Numbered from the stretch's first letter, positions 34,296 through 44,036 are shown. The stretch: 64,000 bases of DNA from Bradyrhizobium nivariense (GCF_029846715.1 NZ_JARVWW010000007.1:213118-277117), one strand, 5' to 3'. Translations and numbers: made by a program. Notes: generated by a model from the sequence alone, not told the origin.

Positions 34296-34393
34296 TCGCA
34301 CTCCATCGGTTACATGTAACCTTAGCATGCAATACTGCGCCTCGCCAGCGGACCCGCCGGCGATTCTTGCCACCCCTTAACGATCACGCTTTT

Positions 34394-34424
34394 CTGATGA
34401 CTGACGATTATTGACTTTCATCAG
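34394..34424. promoter_or_regulatory. Candidate operator upstream of the RND efflux operon
   Basis: CTGATGA (34394-34400) and TCATCAG (34418-34424) form a 7 bp dyad about 50 bases before the adaptor gene, overlapping a possible -35 element TTGACT at 34411. It may be the site for the TetR regulator encoded at the end of the operon. Confidence 0.4.
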
Positions 34425-34469
34425 TGATTAGTCGACATTCCTCTCATTGCAGCCGCGGAGTGTCCTTCG

Positions 34470-35576
34470 ATGTTCGTCCGGTCAGTTTTATCCAGCTATT
34501 CCAAGCTCCTGGCAGGTGTGTCGCTGGCCCTGATGGCTGCCGCCCTGGCCGGGTGCAATGACACCGTTGCTGAAAAGGCCGAGCCGCCGCGGCCGGTTCT
34601 GGTCGCAACCGCCCATTATGATGCCGAAACGCCCGAGCGCAGCTTCGTCGGCACCGTCAGGCCGCGGATCGAGAGCGATCTCGGTTTTCGCGTCGCCGGC
34701 AAGGTCGCCAAGCGTCTGGTCGAGGTCGGCCAGACCGTCGAAATCGGCCAGCCGCTCGCGACCCTTGATGAGGTCGATCTGAAGCTCCAGGCCGAGCAAT
34801 CCGTCGCCGAGCAGACCGCTGCGACCGGCGTGCTGGCCCAGGCCGCCGCCGCCGAGCAGCGCGCCAAGGACTTGAAGGCCAAGGGCTGGACAACCGACGC
34901 CCAGCTCGACCAGAGCCGCGCTTCCGCCGACGAGGCGCGTGCGCGCCTGAATCGGGCCGAGCGCTCGGTCGAGCTGACCAACAATTCCCTTTCCTACGCG
35001 ACGCTCAACGCCGACGCCCGTGGCGTCGTCACCGCAACGCTGATCGAGCCCGGCCAGGTGGTTGCCGCAGGCCAGACCTCGATCCGTGTCGCCCGCTTTG
35101 CCGAGAAGGAAGCGGTCGTCGCGATCCCTGAGACGCTGGTCGGACGTGCCAAATCGGGCGCCGCCAGCGTCACTCTTTGGTCGGAGCCGGGCAAGAAATA
35201 TACGGCCCGGCTGCGCGAGATCGCGCCCACCGCGGATCCCGCCACGCGCACCTATCTCGCAAAGTTCTCGCTGCCCGAGGCCGACGACAAGGTTTCGCTC
35301 GGCATGACCGCGACGCTGACGCTGTCGGATGCCGCGACCGAGCGCGTCGCGCGGCTGCCGCTGTCGGCGCTGTTCAACGAAGGCGGCAAGCCGTCCTTCT
35401 ACGTCGTCGACGACAACGGCGCAGTCACACTGAAGCCGGTGGCGGTGAAGTCCTACGAGAGCAACGATGTCGTCATCACCGGCGGGGTCGAAGAGGGCGC
35501 CAAGATCGTCGCCCTCGGTGTGCAGAAGCTCGATCCGAGCCAGAGGGTGCGGATCGTGTCGTCACTGTCTTTCTAA
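34470..35576 (+). CDS. RND efflux periplasmic adaptor lipoprotein
   Basis: The 368-residue product is a membrane fusion protein linking an RND pump to an outer membrane channel. It has a lipoprotein signal peptide ending in a lipobox (LAGCN; Cys at about residue 29). The lipoyl halves flank a coiled-coil hairpin: VGTVRPRIESDLGFRVAGKV, then Ala/Gln/Glu-rich helices at about 105-170, then YATLNADARGVVTATLIEPGQVV. A beta-barrel and membrane-proximal domain follow. The pump gene starts 178 bases downstream, beyond a palindromic repeat. No outer membrane factor gene is present. Confidence 0.92.
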   Translation: MFVRSVLSSYSKLLAGVSLALMAAALAGCNDTVAEKAEPPRPVLVATAHYDAETPERSFVGTVRPRIESDLGFRVAGKVAKRLVEVGQTVEIGQPLATLDEVDLKLQAEQSVAEQTAATGVLAQAAAAEQRAKDLKAKGWTTDAQLDQSRASADEARARLNRAERSVELTNNSLSYATLNADARGVVTATLIEPGQVVAAGQTSIRVARFAEKEAVVAIPETLVGRAKSGAASVTLWSEPGKKYTARLREIAPTADPATRTYLAKFSLPEADDKVSLGMTATLTLSDAATERVARLPLSALFNEGGKPSFYVVDDNGAVTLKPVAVKSYESNDVVITGGVEEGAKIVALGVQKLDPSQRVRIVSSLSF

Positions 35577-35638
35577 ACGTTTTTACGAGTTCGTCGTGTG
35601 AGGTGAGTTTCGGCCCAAGCGCAAATGCTGGGGCTGAA

Positions 35639-35687
35639 GCGGCGAAGCGATCCAGAACCTGCCCAGCCCCCTGGATTGCTTCGCTGC
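35639..35687. repeat. Palindromic repeat inside the RND operon
   Basis: Arms GCGGCGAAGCGATCCAG (35639-35655) and CTGGATTGCTTCGCTGC (35671-35687) are inverted copies with a 15-base loop. It resembles a frequent Bradyrhizobium intergenic palindrome. It lies between adaptor and pump and could reduce or stabilise the message in a segment-specific way. Confidence 0.75.
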
Positions 35688-35754
35688 CTCGCGACAACGA
35701 GTTGAACAGAGTGGCTGTCGTTTTTTTGTAACCGGATCATCTTTGGAGAGTGCG

Positions 35755-38700
35755 ATGAAGCGCTTCAACCTTTCGGCCTGGGCCGTCAGCCATCCGACGC
35801 TGGTCCTGTTTCTGATGGTCATATTGGGCGTCGCCGGCTTCTTCTCCTATCAGAAGCTCGGCCGCGCCGAGGATCCGTTCTTCACGGTGAAGGTGGTCAA
35901 CGTCTCCGTGCTCTGGCCGGGCGCGACCGCGCAGGAAATGCAGGCGCAGGTCGCCGATCCCATCGAGAAGAAGATCCAGGAGCTGCCTTACTTCGAGAAG
36001 GTGCAGACCTATTCCAAGCCCGGCTTCACCGCGCTCCAGGTAACCTTCCGCGACTCGACGCCGCCGAAGGACGTGCCGTATCTCTTTTATCTGCTGCGCA
36101 AGAAGCTGGCCGACGCGCAGGGCCAGCTGCCCGCAGGCATTCTGGGACCCGTCGTCAACGACGAGTTCTCCGACGTCGATTCCATCCTTTACATGATGAC
36201 CGGCGACGGTGCCGACTACGCCCAGCTCAAGAAGGTCTCGGAGGGTTTCCGTCAGCGCCTGTTGAAGGTGCCGGGCGTGACCAAGGTTGACGTCTACGGC
36301 AACCAGGATGAGCGCATCTTCGTTGAATTCTCCCATGCCAAGCTCGCCACCCTCGGCATCACGCCGCAGGCGCTGTTCGATTCGCTGGCCAAGCAGAACA
36401 ACGTCACGCCGGCCGGCACGGTCGAGACCTCGTCGCAGCGCGTGCCGCTGCGCGTCACCGGTGCGCTCGACGGCGCCAAGGCCGTGGCCGAGACCCCGGT
36501 CGAGAGCAATGGCCGCGTGTTCCGGCTCGGCGATATCGCCACCGTCACCCATGGCTATGTCGACCCTTCGAGCTTCGTCGTGCGCCAGGAAGGCAAGGCC
36601 GCGATCGGTATTGGCGTCGTCACTGCCAAGGGCGCCAACATCCTCGATCTCGGCAAGGAGGTCGAGAAGGCGACGGCCGAATTCATGAAGGCCGTGCCGC
36701 AGGGCGTCGACGTCAAGCTGATCGCCGACCAGCCCAAGGTGGTCGAGCACGCCGTCAGCGAATTCGTGCACTCCTTCATGGAGGCGCTGGTGATCGTGTT
36801 GTTCGTGTCGTTCCTCGCGCTCGGCTGGCGCACCGGCATCGTGGTCGCGCTGTCGGTGCCGCTGGTGCTCGGCATCGTCTTCATCGTCATGAACACGATG
36901 TCGCTCGACCTGCACCGCATCACGCTCGGGGCGCTGATCATTGCGCTCGGCCTGCTTGTCGACGACGCCATCATCGCGGTCGAGATGATGGTCGTGAAGA
37001 TGGAGCAGGGCTGGGACCGCATGCGTGCGGCGTCCTTTGCCTGGGAATCAACTGCGTTTCCGATGCTCACGGGAACGCTGGTCACGGCCGCTGGCTTCCT
37101 CCCCATCGGCTTTGCCAATTCCGCCGTCGGCGAATATGCCGGCAGCATCTTCTGGATCGTGGCGATCGCGCTGGTCGCGTCCTGGTTCGTGGCGGTGATC
37201 TTCACGCCCTATATCGGCGTCATGCTGCTGCCCAACATCAAGGTGCACCACAATCACGATCCGCACGCGGTCTACGAGACCCGCATGTACCGCGGCCTGC
37301 GCGCCATCGTGCAATGGTGCGTCAACCACCGCATCACCGTGGTGGTTGCGACCGTCGGTGTCTTCATCGCCTCGATCGTTGGCTTCGGTCACGTCCAGCA
37401 GCAGTTCTTCCCGCTGTCCGAGCGCCCTGAGTTGTTCCTCCAGCTTCGCCTGCCCGAGGGCACCGCCTTCAACGTCACGGAGAAGGCGGTGAAGAAGGCC
37501 GAGACGCTGCTCAAGGACGACAAGGACATCGAGACCTACACGGCCTATGTCGGGCAGGGCTCGCCGCGGTTCTGGCTCGGCCTCAATCCGCAGCTTCCGA
37601 ACGAGGCTTTCGCCGAGGTCGTCATCGTCGCCAAGGGCGTCGAGGCGCGCGAGCGCATCAAGGCCAAGCTCGAGAACGCCGTTGCCGACGGCGCGCTCAA
37701 CGAGGCCCGCGTGCGCGTCGACCGCTTCAATTTCGGTCCCCCGGTCGGCTTTCCCGTGCAGTTCCGCGTAATCGGCCCCGACGCCAACAAGGTGCGCGAG
37801 ATCGCCTACCAGGTCCGCGACGTCATGCGGCAGAACAAGAGCGTCAAGGACGTCCAGCTCGACTGGAACGAGCAGTCGCCTTACCTCAAGCTCGTCGTCG
37901 ACCAGGACCGCGCCCGCGCCATGGGCCTGACCCCGCAGGACGTGTCGCAGGCGCTGTCGATGCTGATCTCGGGCTCGCAGGTCACGACCGTGCGCGACGG
38001 CATCGAGAAGGTCGGCGTGGTCGCGCGCGCCGTCTCGTCCGAACGGCTCGACCTCGGTGCCGTCGGCGATCTCACCATCACCTCGCGCAACGGCGTGGCC
38101 GTGCCGCTGCAACAGATCGCCAAGATCGAGTATGCCCACGAGGAGCCGATCATGTGGCGGCGTAACCGCGACATGGCGATTACCGTGCGCTCCGACGTCG
38201 TTGACGGCGTGCAGGCGCCCGACGTCACCGGCCAGATCACGCCGAAGCTGAAGGCCATCAAGGACAACCTCGAGCCGGCTTACCGCATCGAGCCGGGCGG
38301 CGCTTTCGAGGAATCCGCCAAGGGCAACGCCTCGATCTTCATTCTCTTCCCGCTGATGGTCATGGTGATGCTGACGCTGCTGATGTTCCAGCTTCAGAGC
38401 TTCTCCCGCCTGATTCTGGTGTTTTTGACCGCACCCCTCGGTATCGTCGGCGCCTCCCTCGGGCTCAACATCGCCAGCGCTCCGTTCGGCTTCGTGGCGC
38501 TGCTCGGCCTGATCGCGCTCGCCGGCATGATCATGCGCAACGCGGTCATCCTGGTCGACCAGATCGAGACCGACGTTTCTCATGGCTTGACCCGGCGCGA
38601 GGCGATCGTGGAGGCAACCGTGCGCCGCGCCCGACCGGTGGTGCTGACGGCGCTCGCCGCCATCCTCGCCATGATCCCGTTGTCGCGCTCGGCGTTCTGG

Positions 38701-38892
38701 GGTCCGATGGCGATCACCATCATGGGCGGACTGTTCGTTGCGACCTTCCTGACCCTGCTGTACCTGCCGGGCCTCTACGCCCTGTGGTTCCGCAAGAGCC
38801 TGGATGAGGCTGGTTCTGCCGAGCAGCCTGCCGCGCTGCAGCATGGCAGCGATGGCCGTCCCGCAATTCCGCTTGCTGAGGCGGCTGAATAA
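35755..38892 (+). CDS. RND family efflux pump, inner membrane permease
   Basis: The 1045-residue product has the full RND architecture: twelve membrane helices, two large periplasmic loops (about residues 35-335 and 560-860), and acidic residues in helix 4 (GLLVDDAIIAVEMM) for proton relay. The N-terminus LSAWAVSHPTLVLFLMVIL and LGRAEDPFFTVKVV resemble the HAE1/MexD-like branch that exports hydrophobic drugs. GGAGAG sets the ATG at 35755. It works with the adaptor upstream, and a TetR gene follows after 35 bases. Confidence 0.95.
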   Translation: MKRFNLSAWAVSHPTLVLFLMVILGVAGFFSYQKLGRAEDPFFTVKVVNVSVLWPGATAQEMQAQVADPIEKKIQELPYFEKVQTYSKPGFTALQVTFRDSTPPKDVPYLFYLLRKKLADAQGQLPAGILGPVVNDEFSDVDSILYMMTGDGADYAQLKKVSEGFRQRLLKVPGVTKVDVYGNQDERIFVEFSHAKLATLGITPQALFDSLAKQNNVTPAGTVETSSQRVPLRVTGALDGAKAVAETPVESNGRVFRLGDIATVTHGYVDPSSFVVRQEGKAAIGIGVVTAKGANILDLGKEVEKATAEFMKAVPQGVDVKLIADQPKVVEHAVSEFVHSFMEALVIVLFVSFLALGWRTGIVVALSVPLVLGIVFIVMNTMSLDLHRITLGALIIALGLLVDDAIIAVEMMVVKMEQGWDRMRAASFAWESTAFPMLTGTLVTAAGFLPIGFANSAVGEYAGSIFWIVAIALVASWFVAVIFTPYIGVMLLPNIKVHHNHDPHAVYETRMYRGLRAIVQWCVNHRITVVVATVGVFIASIVGFGHVQQQFFPLSERPELFLQLRLPEGTAFNVTEKAVKKAETLLKDDKDIETYTAYVGQGSPRFWLGLNPQLPNEAFAEVVIVAKGVEARERIKAKLENAVADGALNEARVRVDRFNFGPPVGFPVQFRVIGPDANKVREIAYQVRDVMRQNKSVKDVQLDWNEQSPYLKLVVDQDRARAMGLTPQDVSQALSMLISGSQVTTVRDGIEKVGVVARAVSSERLDLGAVGDLTITSRNGVAVPLQQIAKIEYAHEEPIMWRRNRDMAITVRSDVVDGVQAPDVTGQITPKLKAIKDNLEPAYRIEPGGAFEESAKGNASIFILFPLMVMVMLTLLMFQLQSFSRLILVFLTAPLGIVGASLGLNIASAPFGFVALLGLIALAGMIMRNAVILVDQIETDVSHGLTRREAIVEATVRRARPVVLTALAAILAMIPLSRSAFWGPMAITIMGGLFVATFLTLLYLPGLYALWFRKSLDEAGSAEQPAALQHGSDGRPAIPLAEAAE

Positions 38893-38927
38893 GTGAGATG
38901 AAGTACTGATTGACGAGTCCTGACAAG

Positions 38928-39527
38928 ATGACACTGGTTGCTGAACATATCGAAGGCGACACCCGGGATCGTATTCTCGAGGTGGCCGAGCGGCTGTTCC
39001 GCCAGATCGGCTATCAGAAGACCACGGTCGGCGATATCGCCAAGGAGCTCAGGATGAGCCCCGCCAATGTCTATCGCTTCTTCGAATCGAAGAAGGCGAT
39101 CCACCAGGCGGTGGCCCGTTCGCTGATGGGCGAGGTCGAGCTGGAGGCGCAGCGGATCGTGGCCAGGCCCGGTCCGGTGCTCCCGCGCTTCCGGGATCTG
39201 CTCAACACCATCCATCGCATGAATACCGAGCGCTATGTCGGTGATAACAAGCTGCACGAGATGGTCGAGATTGCGATGCAGGAGGACTGGGACGTCTGCG
39301 TCGCCCATATGGAGTGTATTGCCGGGGTCATCGGCCAGATGATCGCGCAAGGCGCGGCCTCCGGCGAGTTCGAGGCGCCGGACCTGCAACTGGCCGCCCT
39401 CTGTGCCTGCACCGCGATGATGCGCTTCTTCCACCCCCAGATGATCGCCCAGTGCGCCACCAAGCCGGGCCCGACCATCGACCAGATGATCGATTTCGTC
39501 ATCGCGGGCTTGTCGCCGCGGCACTGA
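38928..39527 (+). CDS. TetR/AcrR family regulator of the RND efflux operon
   Basis: The 199-residue product has an N-terminal TetR helix-turn-helix (RILEVAERLFRQIGYQKTT, then MSPANVYRFFESKKAIHQAV). The long C-terminal domain would sense exported compounds. It is the third gene of the efflux operon, 35 bases after the pump gene, which suggests autoregulation from the promoter at about 34400. The ATG at 38928 is used rather than an upstream TTG. A large palindromic repeat follows the stop codon. Confidence 0.92.
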   Translation: MTLVAEHIEGDTRDRILEVAERLFRQIGYQKTTVGDIAKELRMSPANVYRFFESKKAIHQAVARSLMGEVELEAQRIVARPGPVLPRFRDLLNTIHRMNTERYVGDNKLHEMVEIAMQEDWDVCVAHMECIAGVIGQMIAQGAASGEFEAPDLQLAALCACTAMMRFFHPQMIAQCATKPGPTIDQMIDFVIAGLSPRH

Positions 39528-39563
39528 CGCGGCGGCGTATTTCCCTCTATAAGCAGCTCCACT

Positions 39564-39644
39564 GTCATTCCGGGGCGGTCCGCTGGACCGAACCCGGAAT
39601 CTCGAGATTCCCGGGTTCGATGCTTCGCACCGCCCCGGAATGAC
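39564..39644. repeat. Long palindromic repeat with GTCATTCCGGGGCGGT arms
   Basis: Outer arms at 39564-39579 and 39629-39644 are perfect inverted copies, and an inner palindrome is centred on CTCGAG (CGAACCC...GGGTTCG). A fragment of the same type occurs at 46984-47023. The element ends 22 bases before the flavin reductase start. Confidence 0.85.
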
Positions 39645-39666
39645 GGAAAGCGGAGAGGCAAGCGCG

Positions 39667-40305
39667 GTGACCGACAAAGACCTGTACTTCAAAGACCTGT
39701 ACTTCTACGAGCCCGCCAAGGGCCACGGCCTCAAGCACGATCCCTTCAACGCTATCATCGCGCCGCGGCCGATCGGCTGGATCTCCTCCCGCGACACCAA
39801 GGGCCACGTCAACCTCGCCCCCTACAGTTTCTTCAACGCGTTCGCTTACGTGCCGCCGATCATCGGCTTCTCCTCCACCAATTGGAAGGACACGGTCGAG
39901 AACATCCAACAGACCGGCGAGTTCGTCTGGAATCTCGCCACGATGGATCTCGCCAGGCACATGAACGCGACCGCGGCACATGTCGCGCCCGAGGTCGACG
40001 AGTTCGAGGTCGCGGGCCTGACCGCCGTGCCCGGCAAGCTCGTCAACGTGCCGCGCGTCGGTGAGAGCCCCGTCGCCTTCGAATGCAAGGTGTCGGATAC
40101 CGTCCGCCTCAAGGGCGCCGACGGCAAGGAAGCCGATGCCTGGCTGACGCTGGGCGAAGTCGTCGCCGTCCACATCGACAAGGCCATGATCAAGGACGGC
40201 GTCTACCAGACTGCGGCCGCCCGCCCGATCGTCCGCGCCGGCCGCCGCGGTGATTATTTCGAGATCAAGCCGGAAAACATGTTCGAGATGGTGCGGCCGG
40301 ATTAG
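39667..40305 (+). CDS. Flavin reductase family protein (FMN-binding split barrel)
   Basis: The 212-residue product has the flavin reductase-like FMN-binding split barrel: NAIIAPRPIGWISSRDTKG, NLAPYSFFNAFAYVPPIIGF and TGEFVWNLAT. It would reduce or bind FMN, perhaps for a monooxygenase, but no partner is adjacent. The GTG at 39667 is chosen because GGAGAGG precedes it by 8 bases; the ATG at 39640 lies inside the repeat element. An odd N-terminal duplication, DLYFKDLYF, comes from a short direct DNA repeat. Confidence 0.88.
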   Translation: MTDKDLYFKDLYFYEPAKGHGLKHDPFNAIIAPRPIGWISSRDTKGHVNLAPYSFFNAFAYVPPIIGFSSTNWKDTVENIQQTGEFVWNLATMDLARHMNATAAHVAPEVDEFEVAGLTAVPGKLVNVPRVGESPVAFECKVSDTVRLKGADGKEADAWLTLGEVVAVHIDKAMIKDGVYQTAAARPIVRAGRRGDYFEIKPENMFEMVRPD

Positions 40306-40483
40306 GCCGGCCGACCTCGTCGCCCATCCCCCTCCCGGAACTGCCACCACGCCCCGGCCGTTATGGCCCCTGGGCGGCCGCCCGGCCGCGTCAATTCGCG
40401 TCTTTTCGCAGGCGAAGTGTTCACCTCCGCCGGCCACTTTCCGCTAAAATGCCCGATAACCGCGCCGATGCATGAGGTCCGCC

Positions 40484-42751
40484 ATGAGCTTCCGCCGCGA
40501 TACCATCACAAAACCGATCTTCTCCTGGGCCCGCGGCGTGCTGCCGGCGATGTCGGACACCGAGCGCGAGGCGCTGGAGGCCGGCGACGTCTGGTGGGAT
40601 GCCGATCTCTTCACCGGCAACCCTGATTGGTCGAAGCTGCTGAAGGTCCCGCAGGCAACGCTGACCGACGAGGAGCAGGCCTTCCTCAACGGCCCCGTCG
40701 ACGAGCTCTGCGCCATGCTCGACGAGTGGAAGATCTTTTGGGAATTGCGCGACCTGCCGCAGGACGTGTGGGCTTTCATCAGGCGCGAAAAATTCTTTGG
40801 CATGATCATTCCGAAGGAGTTCGGCGGCCTCGGCTTCTCGCCCTATGCCCATTCTGAAGTGGTGCGCAAGATCTCGACCCGCTCGATCGCCGCGGCGGTG
40901 ACGGTGATGGTGCCGAACTCGCTGGGCCCCGGAGAGCTCTTGATGCACTTCGGCACCAAGGAGCAGCGGGAAAGCTGGCTGCCGCGGCTCGCCGACGGCC
41001 GCGACATTCCCTGCTTCGGTCTCACCAGCCCCGAGGCCGGCTCTGACGCCGCCTCCATGGTCGACACCGGCATCATCTGCAAGGGCATGTTCGAGGGCCG
41101 CGAGGTCGTCGGCCTCAGGCTCAACTGGCACAAGCGCTACATCACGCTCGGTCCGGTCGCGACGCTGCTTGGCCTTGCCTTCAAGGCCTATGATCCCGAT
41201 CATCTCGTAGGCCAACAGGATGAGCTCGGCATCAGCGTGGCGCTGATCCCGACCAATCTACCCGGAGTCGAGATCGGCCAGCGCCATCTGCCGTCGATGC
41301 AGGTCTTCCAGAACGGCCCGAACCGGGGCCGCGACGTCTTCATTCCACTCGACTATGTCATCGGCGGCCAAGAGCGGCTGGGGCAGGGCTGGAAGATGCT
41401 GATGACGGCGCTCGCCGCCGGCCGCGGCATCTCGCTGCCGTCGCTGTCCGCGGCAGGCGCCGCCTATGCCGCCCGCGCCACCGGCGCCTATGCCCGCATC
41501 CGCGAGCAGTTCGGCATCTCCATCTCCAAATTCGAGGGCGTCGAGGAGCCGCTTGCGCGCATTGTCGCCACCGCCTATCAGCTCGATGCGGCGCGCAGGC
41601 TCACTTGCGCCGCGCTGAATGCCGGCGTCCATCCCGCCGTCATCTCCGGCATCATGAAGCTGCACGCGACCGAGCGGATGCGCACCGCGGTCGACGACGC
41701 CATGGACATCCATGGCGGCAAGGCCGTGATCGACGGTCCCCAAAACTATCTCGGCAATCTCCACCGCGCCGTCCCGGTCGGCATCACAGTCGAGGGCGCC
41801 AACATCCTCACCCGCAATCTCATCGTGTTCGGGCAGGGCGCCATCCGCGCGCATCCCTATCTGCTCGACGAGATGAATGCGCTTGCCGATACCGACCGTG
41901 AACGCGGGCTCGCCGCCTTCGACAAAGCGTTCTGGAAGCATGTCGGCCACAGCTTCGAGACACTATTGCGCGCGTTCGGCCGGAGCTGGACCTTTGGTGC
42001 CTTCGCGCTTGCGCCCGATGCGGGCGACGCCACGCCATTCTATCGCCAGCTCTCGCGTTACTCCGCGGCGTTTGCACTCTGCGCCGACATGGCGCTGCTC
42101 ACGCTCGGCGGCGCGCTGAAGCGCAAGGAGATGTTGTCGGCGCGCTTCGGCGACATCCTGTCCGAGCTGTATCTGCTCTCGGCCGCGCTAAAACGCTGGC
42201 AGGACGAGGGCCGGCAGAAGGAGGATTTTGCCGCGCTCGAATGGTGCATGGCGACGGGCTTTCGGACCATCGAGAACCGGCTTGCGGAGATTCTCGCCAA
42301 TCTGCCCAACCGTTTCGTCGCCGGCATCCTGAAGCTCGTGGTCCAGCCCTTTGGCGCCCGCGTGCTCGGTCCAAGCGACCGCGTCGTGCACCAATGCGCA
42401 AGCCTCGTGCTGGAGCCGTCGGCCGCGCGCGATCGCCTCACGCCGGATCTCGCCCATGTCGATGATGATGGCGGCTTCGCCCGGCTGGAGCGCGCGTTCA
42501 AGCTGGTCGCAGGCACGGACGCAATCGCCAAGCGCATGCGCGCGGCGCATATGAGCGACTGGAAGGATGCTGTGGCCAAGGGCGTGATCACGCAGGCCGA
42601 GGGCGAGCAGCTCGCCGCGGCTCGCGAAGCTGTCGCTGAAGTGATCGAGGTCGACGATTTTGCGCCGGAGGCGCTGTCGCCGATTTACAAGAAAACCGGC
42701 GGCGTGCATCAGTTCTTCCAGGAACTCGGTGAACAGAGGGCGGCGAGCTGA
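40484..42751 (+). CDS. fadE: Acyl-CoA dehydrogenase, FadE type with C-terminal DUF1974
   Basis: The 755-residue product catalyses the first step of beta-oxidation, forming trans-2-enoyl-CoA with FAD. It has the usual three-part fold at about 110-480 (FGLTSPEAGSDAASM for substrate and flavin, DAMDIHGGKAVIDGPQNYLG near the C-terminal helices) and the extra C-terminal domain found in large FadE enzymes. GAGG precedes the ATG at 40484. Its stop codon overlaps the thiolase ATG by one base, so fadE, the thiolase gene and fadJ form one operon. Confidence 0.95.
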   Translation: MSFRRDTITKPIFSWARGVLPAMSDTEREALEAGDVWWDADLFTGNPDWSKLLKVPQATLTDEEQAFLNGPVDELCAMLDEWKIFWELRDLPQDVWAFIRREKFFGMIIPKEFGGLGFSPYAHSEVVRKISTRSIAAAVTVMVPNSLGPGELLMHFGTKEQRESWLPRLADGRDIPCFGLTSPEAGSDAASMVDTGIICKGMFEGREVVGLRLNWHKRYITLGPVATLLGLAFKAYDPDHLVGQQDELGISVALIPTNLPGVEIGQRHLPSMQVFQNGPNRGRDVFIPLDYVIGGQERLGQGWKMLMTALAAGRGISLPSLSAAGAAYAARATGAYARIREQFGISISKFEGVEEPLARIVATAYQLDAARRLTCAALNAGVHPAVISGIMKLHATERMRTAVDDAMDIHGGKAVIDGPQNYLGNLHRAVPVGITVEGANILTRNLIVFGQGAIRAHPYLLDEMNALADTDRERGLAAFDKAFWKHVGHSFETLLRAFGRSWTFGAFALAPDAGDATPFYRQLSRYSAAFALCADMALLTLGGALKRKEMLSARFGDILSELYLLSAALKRWQDEGRQKEDFAALEWCMATGFRTIENRLAEILANLPNRFVAGILKLVVQPFGARVLGPSDRVVHQCASLVLEPSAARDRLTPDLAHVDDDGGFARLERAFKLVAGTDAIAKRMRAAHMSDWKDAVAKGVITQAEGEQLAAAREAVAEVIEVDDFAPEALSPIYKKTGGVHQFFQELGEQRAAS

Positions 42752-44034
42752 TGGCACGACCGGTTTTCATCGTCGACGGCAGCCGGACGCCGTTTCTGAA
42801 GGCGCGCTCGGGGCCGGGGCCGTTCACGCCGGTCGATCTCGCCGTGCAATGCGGCCGGCCGCTGCTGGCGCGCCAGCCATTTGCGCCTGGTGATTTCGAC
42901 CAGCTCATCCTCGGCTGCGTCAACGTGATCGCGGACGAAATGAACCCGGCCCGCGTCGCGGCGCTCCGGCTCGGCATGGGCGAGGACATGGTCGCCTTCA
43001 CGGTGCAGATCAATTGCGGCTCGGGCATGCAGTCGATCGACACCGCCTACCGCTACATCCGCGAAGGTCATGCCAACATGATCCTCGCCGGCGGCACCGA
43101 GGCCTTGAGCCACGCGCCGCTGGTCTGGCCCAATTCCGGCGTGCGCTGGTTCGCCGGCCTTGCAACCGCAAAGAGCGTCGCCGCGAAGCTTGCCGCAGCC
43201 TTCAAGCTGCGGCCGCGCTATCTCAAGCCGATCATCGGCCTCGAGCGCGGGTTGACCGATCCCATCACCGACTTGAACATGGGCCAGACTGCCGAAGTCG
43301 TCGGCCATCTCTTCGGCATCACCCGTGCCCAGTCTGATGCCTATGCTGCCGAGAGCCATCGACGGCTCGCGCACGCGCAGGCGGAAGGTTTTCTCAAGGG
43401 CGAAGTCGAGACCGCGTTCTCCCGTGACGGAAAATTCTTCGAGCACGACGATGGCGTGCGTCCGGACTCGACGGCCGAGACGCTCGCAAAACTGAGACCG
43501 GTGTTCGAGCGTCCCTGGGGCCAGGTCACCGCCGGCAATTCCTCGCAGATCACCGACGGCGCCTCCTGGGTGATCCTTGCTTCCGACGAAGCGGTCGCCA
43601 AGCACAAGCTGACGCCGAAGGCTGTCATCGTCGACAGCAACTGGGCCGCACTCGATCCTGCTATCATGGGCCTCGGTCCCGTGATGTCAGCGACGCCGCT
43701 ACTGAAGCGCAACGATCTCACCATCCAGGATGTCCAGACCTGGGAGCTCAACGAAGCGTTCGCCACCCAAGTGCTCGGCTGTCTCGCCGCCTGGAATGAC
43801 GACAAATTCTGCCGCGAGATTTTGGGGCTCGACGGCGCGGCCGGCGAGATCGACCGCGAAAAACTCAACGTCGATGGCGGCGCCATCTCGCTCGGGCATC
43901 CCGTCGGTACCTCCGGCAATCGCATCGTGCTGCATCTCGTCAACACGATGAAGCGGCTCGGCACGCGGCGTGGTGTTGCCACGGAATGCATCGGCGGCGG
44001 GCTCGGCGGCGCCATGCTGATCGAGGCGGTGTGA
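42751..44034 (+). CDS. Acetyl-CoA C-acyltransferase (thiolase, FadI-like)
   Basis: The 427-residue product cleaves 3-ketoacyl-CoA. The nucleophile is Cys89 in VQINCGSGMQSID; the catalytic His is in GHPVGTSGNRI, and the second Cys in ATECIGGGLGGAML. Length and sequence fit the FadI/trifunctional-enzyme beta-type thiolases. It overlaps fadE by one base and is followed by fadJ after 2 bases, so the two-subunit beta-oxidation complex would be translated together. Confidence 0.95.
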   Translation: MARPVFIVDGSRTPFLKARSGPGPFTPVDLAVQCGRPLLARQPFAPGDFDQLILGCVNVIADEMNPARVAALRLGMGEDMVAFTVQINCGSGMQSIDTAYRYIREGHANMILAGGTEALSHAPLVWPNSGVRWFAGLATAKSVAAKLAAAFKLRPRYLKPIIGLERGLTDPITDLNMGQTAEVVGHLFGITRAQSDAYAAESHRRLAHAQAEGFLKGEVETAFSRDGKFFEHDDGVRPDSTAETLAKLRPVFERPWGQVTAGNSSQITDGASWVILASDEAVAKHKLTPKAVIVDSNWAALDPAIMGLGPVMSATPLLKRNDLTIQDVQTWELNEAFATQVLGCLAAWNDDKFCREILGLDGAAGEIDREKLNVDGGAISLGHPVGTSGNRIVLHLVNTMKRLGTRRGVATECIGGGLGGAMLIEAV

Positions 44035-44036
44035 CC

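Noticed and set aside
37048..38934. 628-residue minus-strand open frame opposite the RND pump
   Set aside because: Composition is Asp/Arg/His-rich mirror sequence of a real transporter gene; no domain is visible.
39640..39666. ATG at 39640 as start of the flavin reductase
   Set aside because: It lies inside a dispersed palindromic repeat and has no ribosome site; the GTG at 39667 has GGAGAGG at correct spacing.
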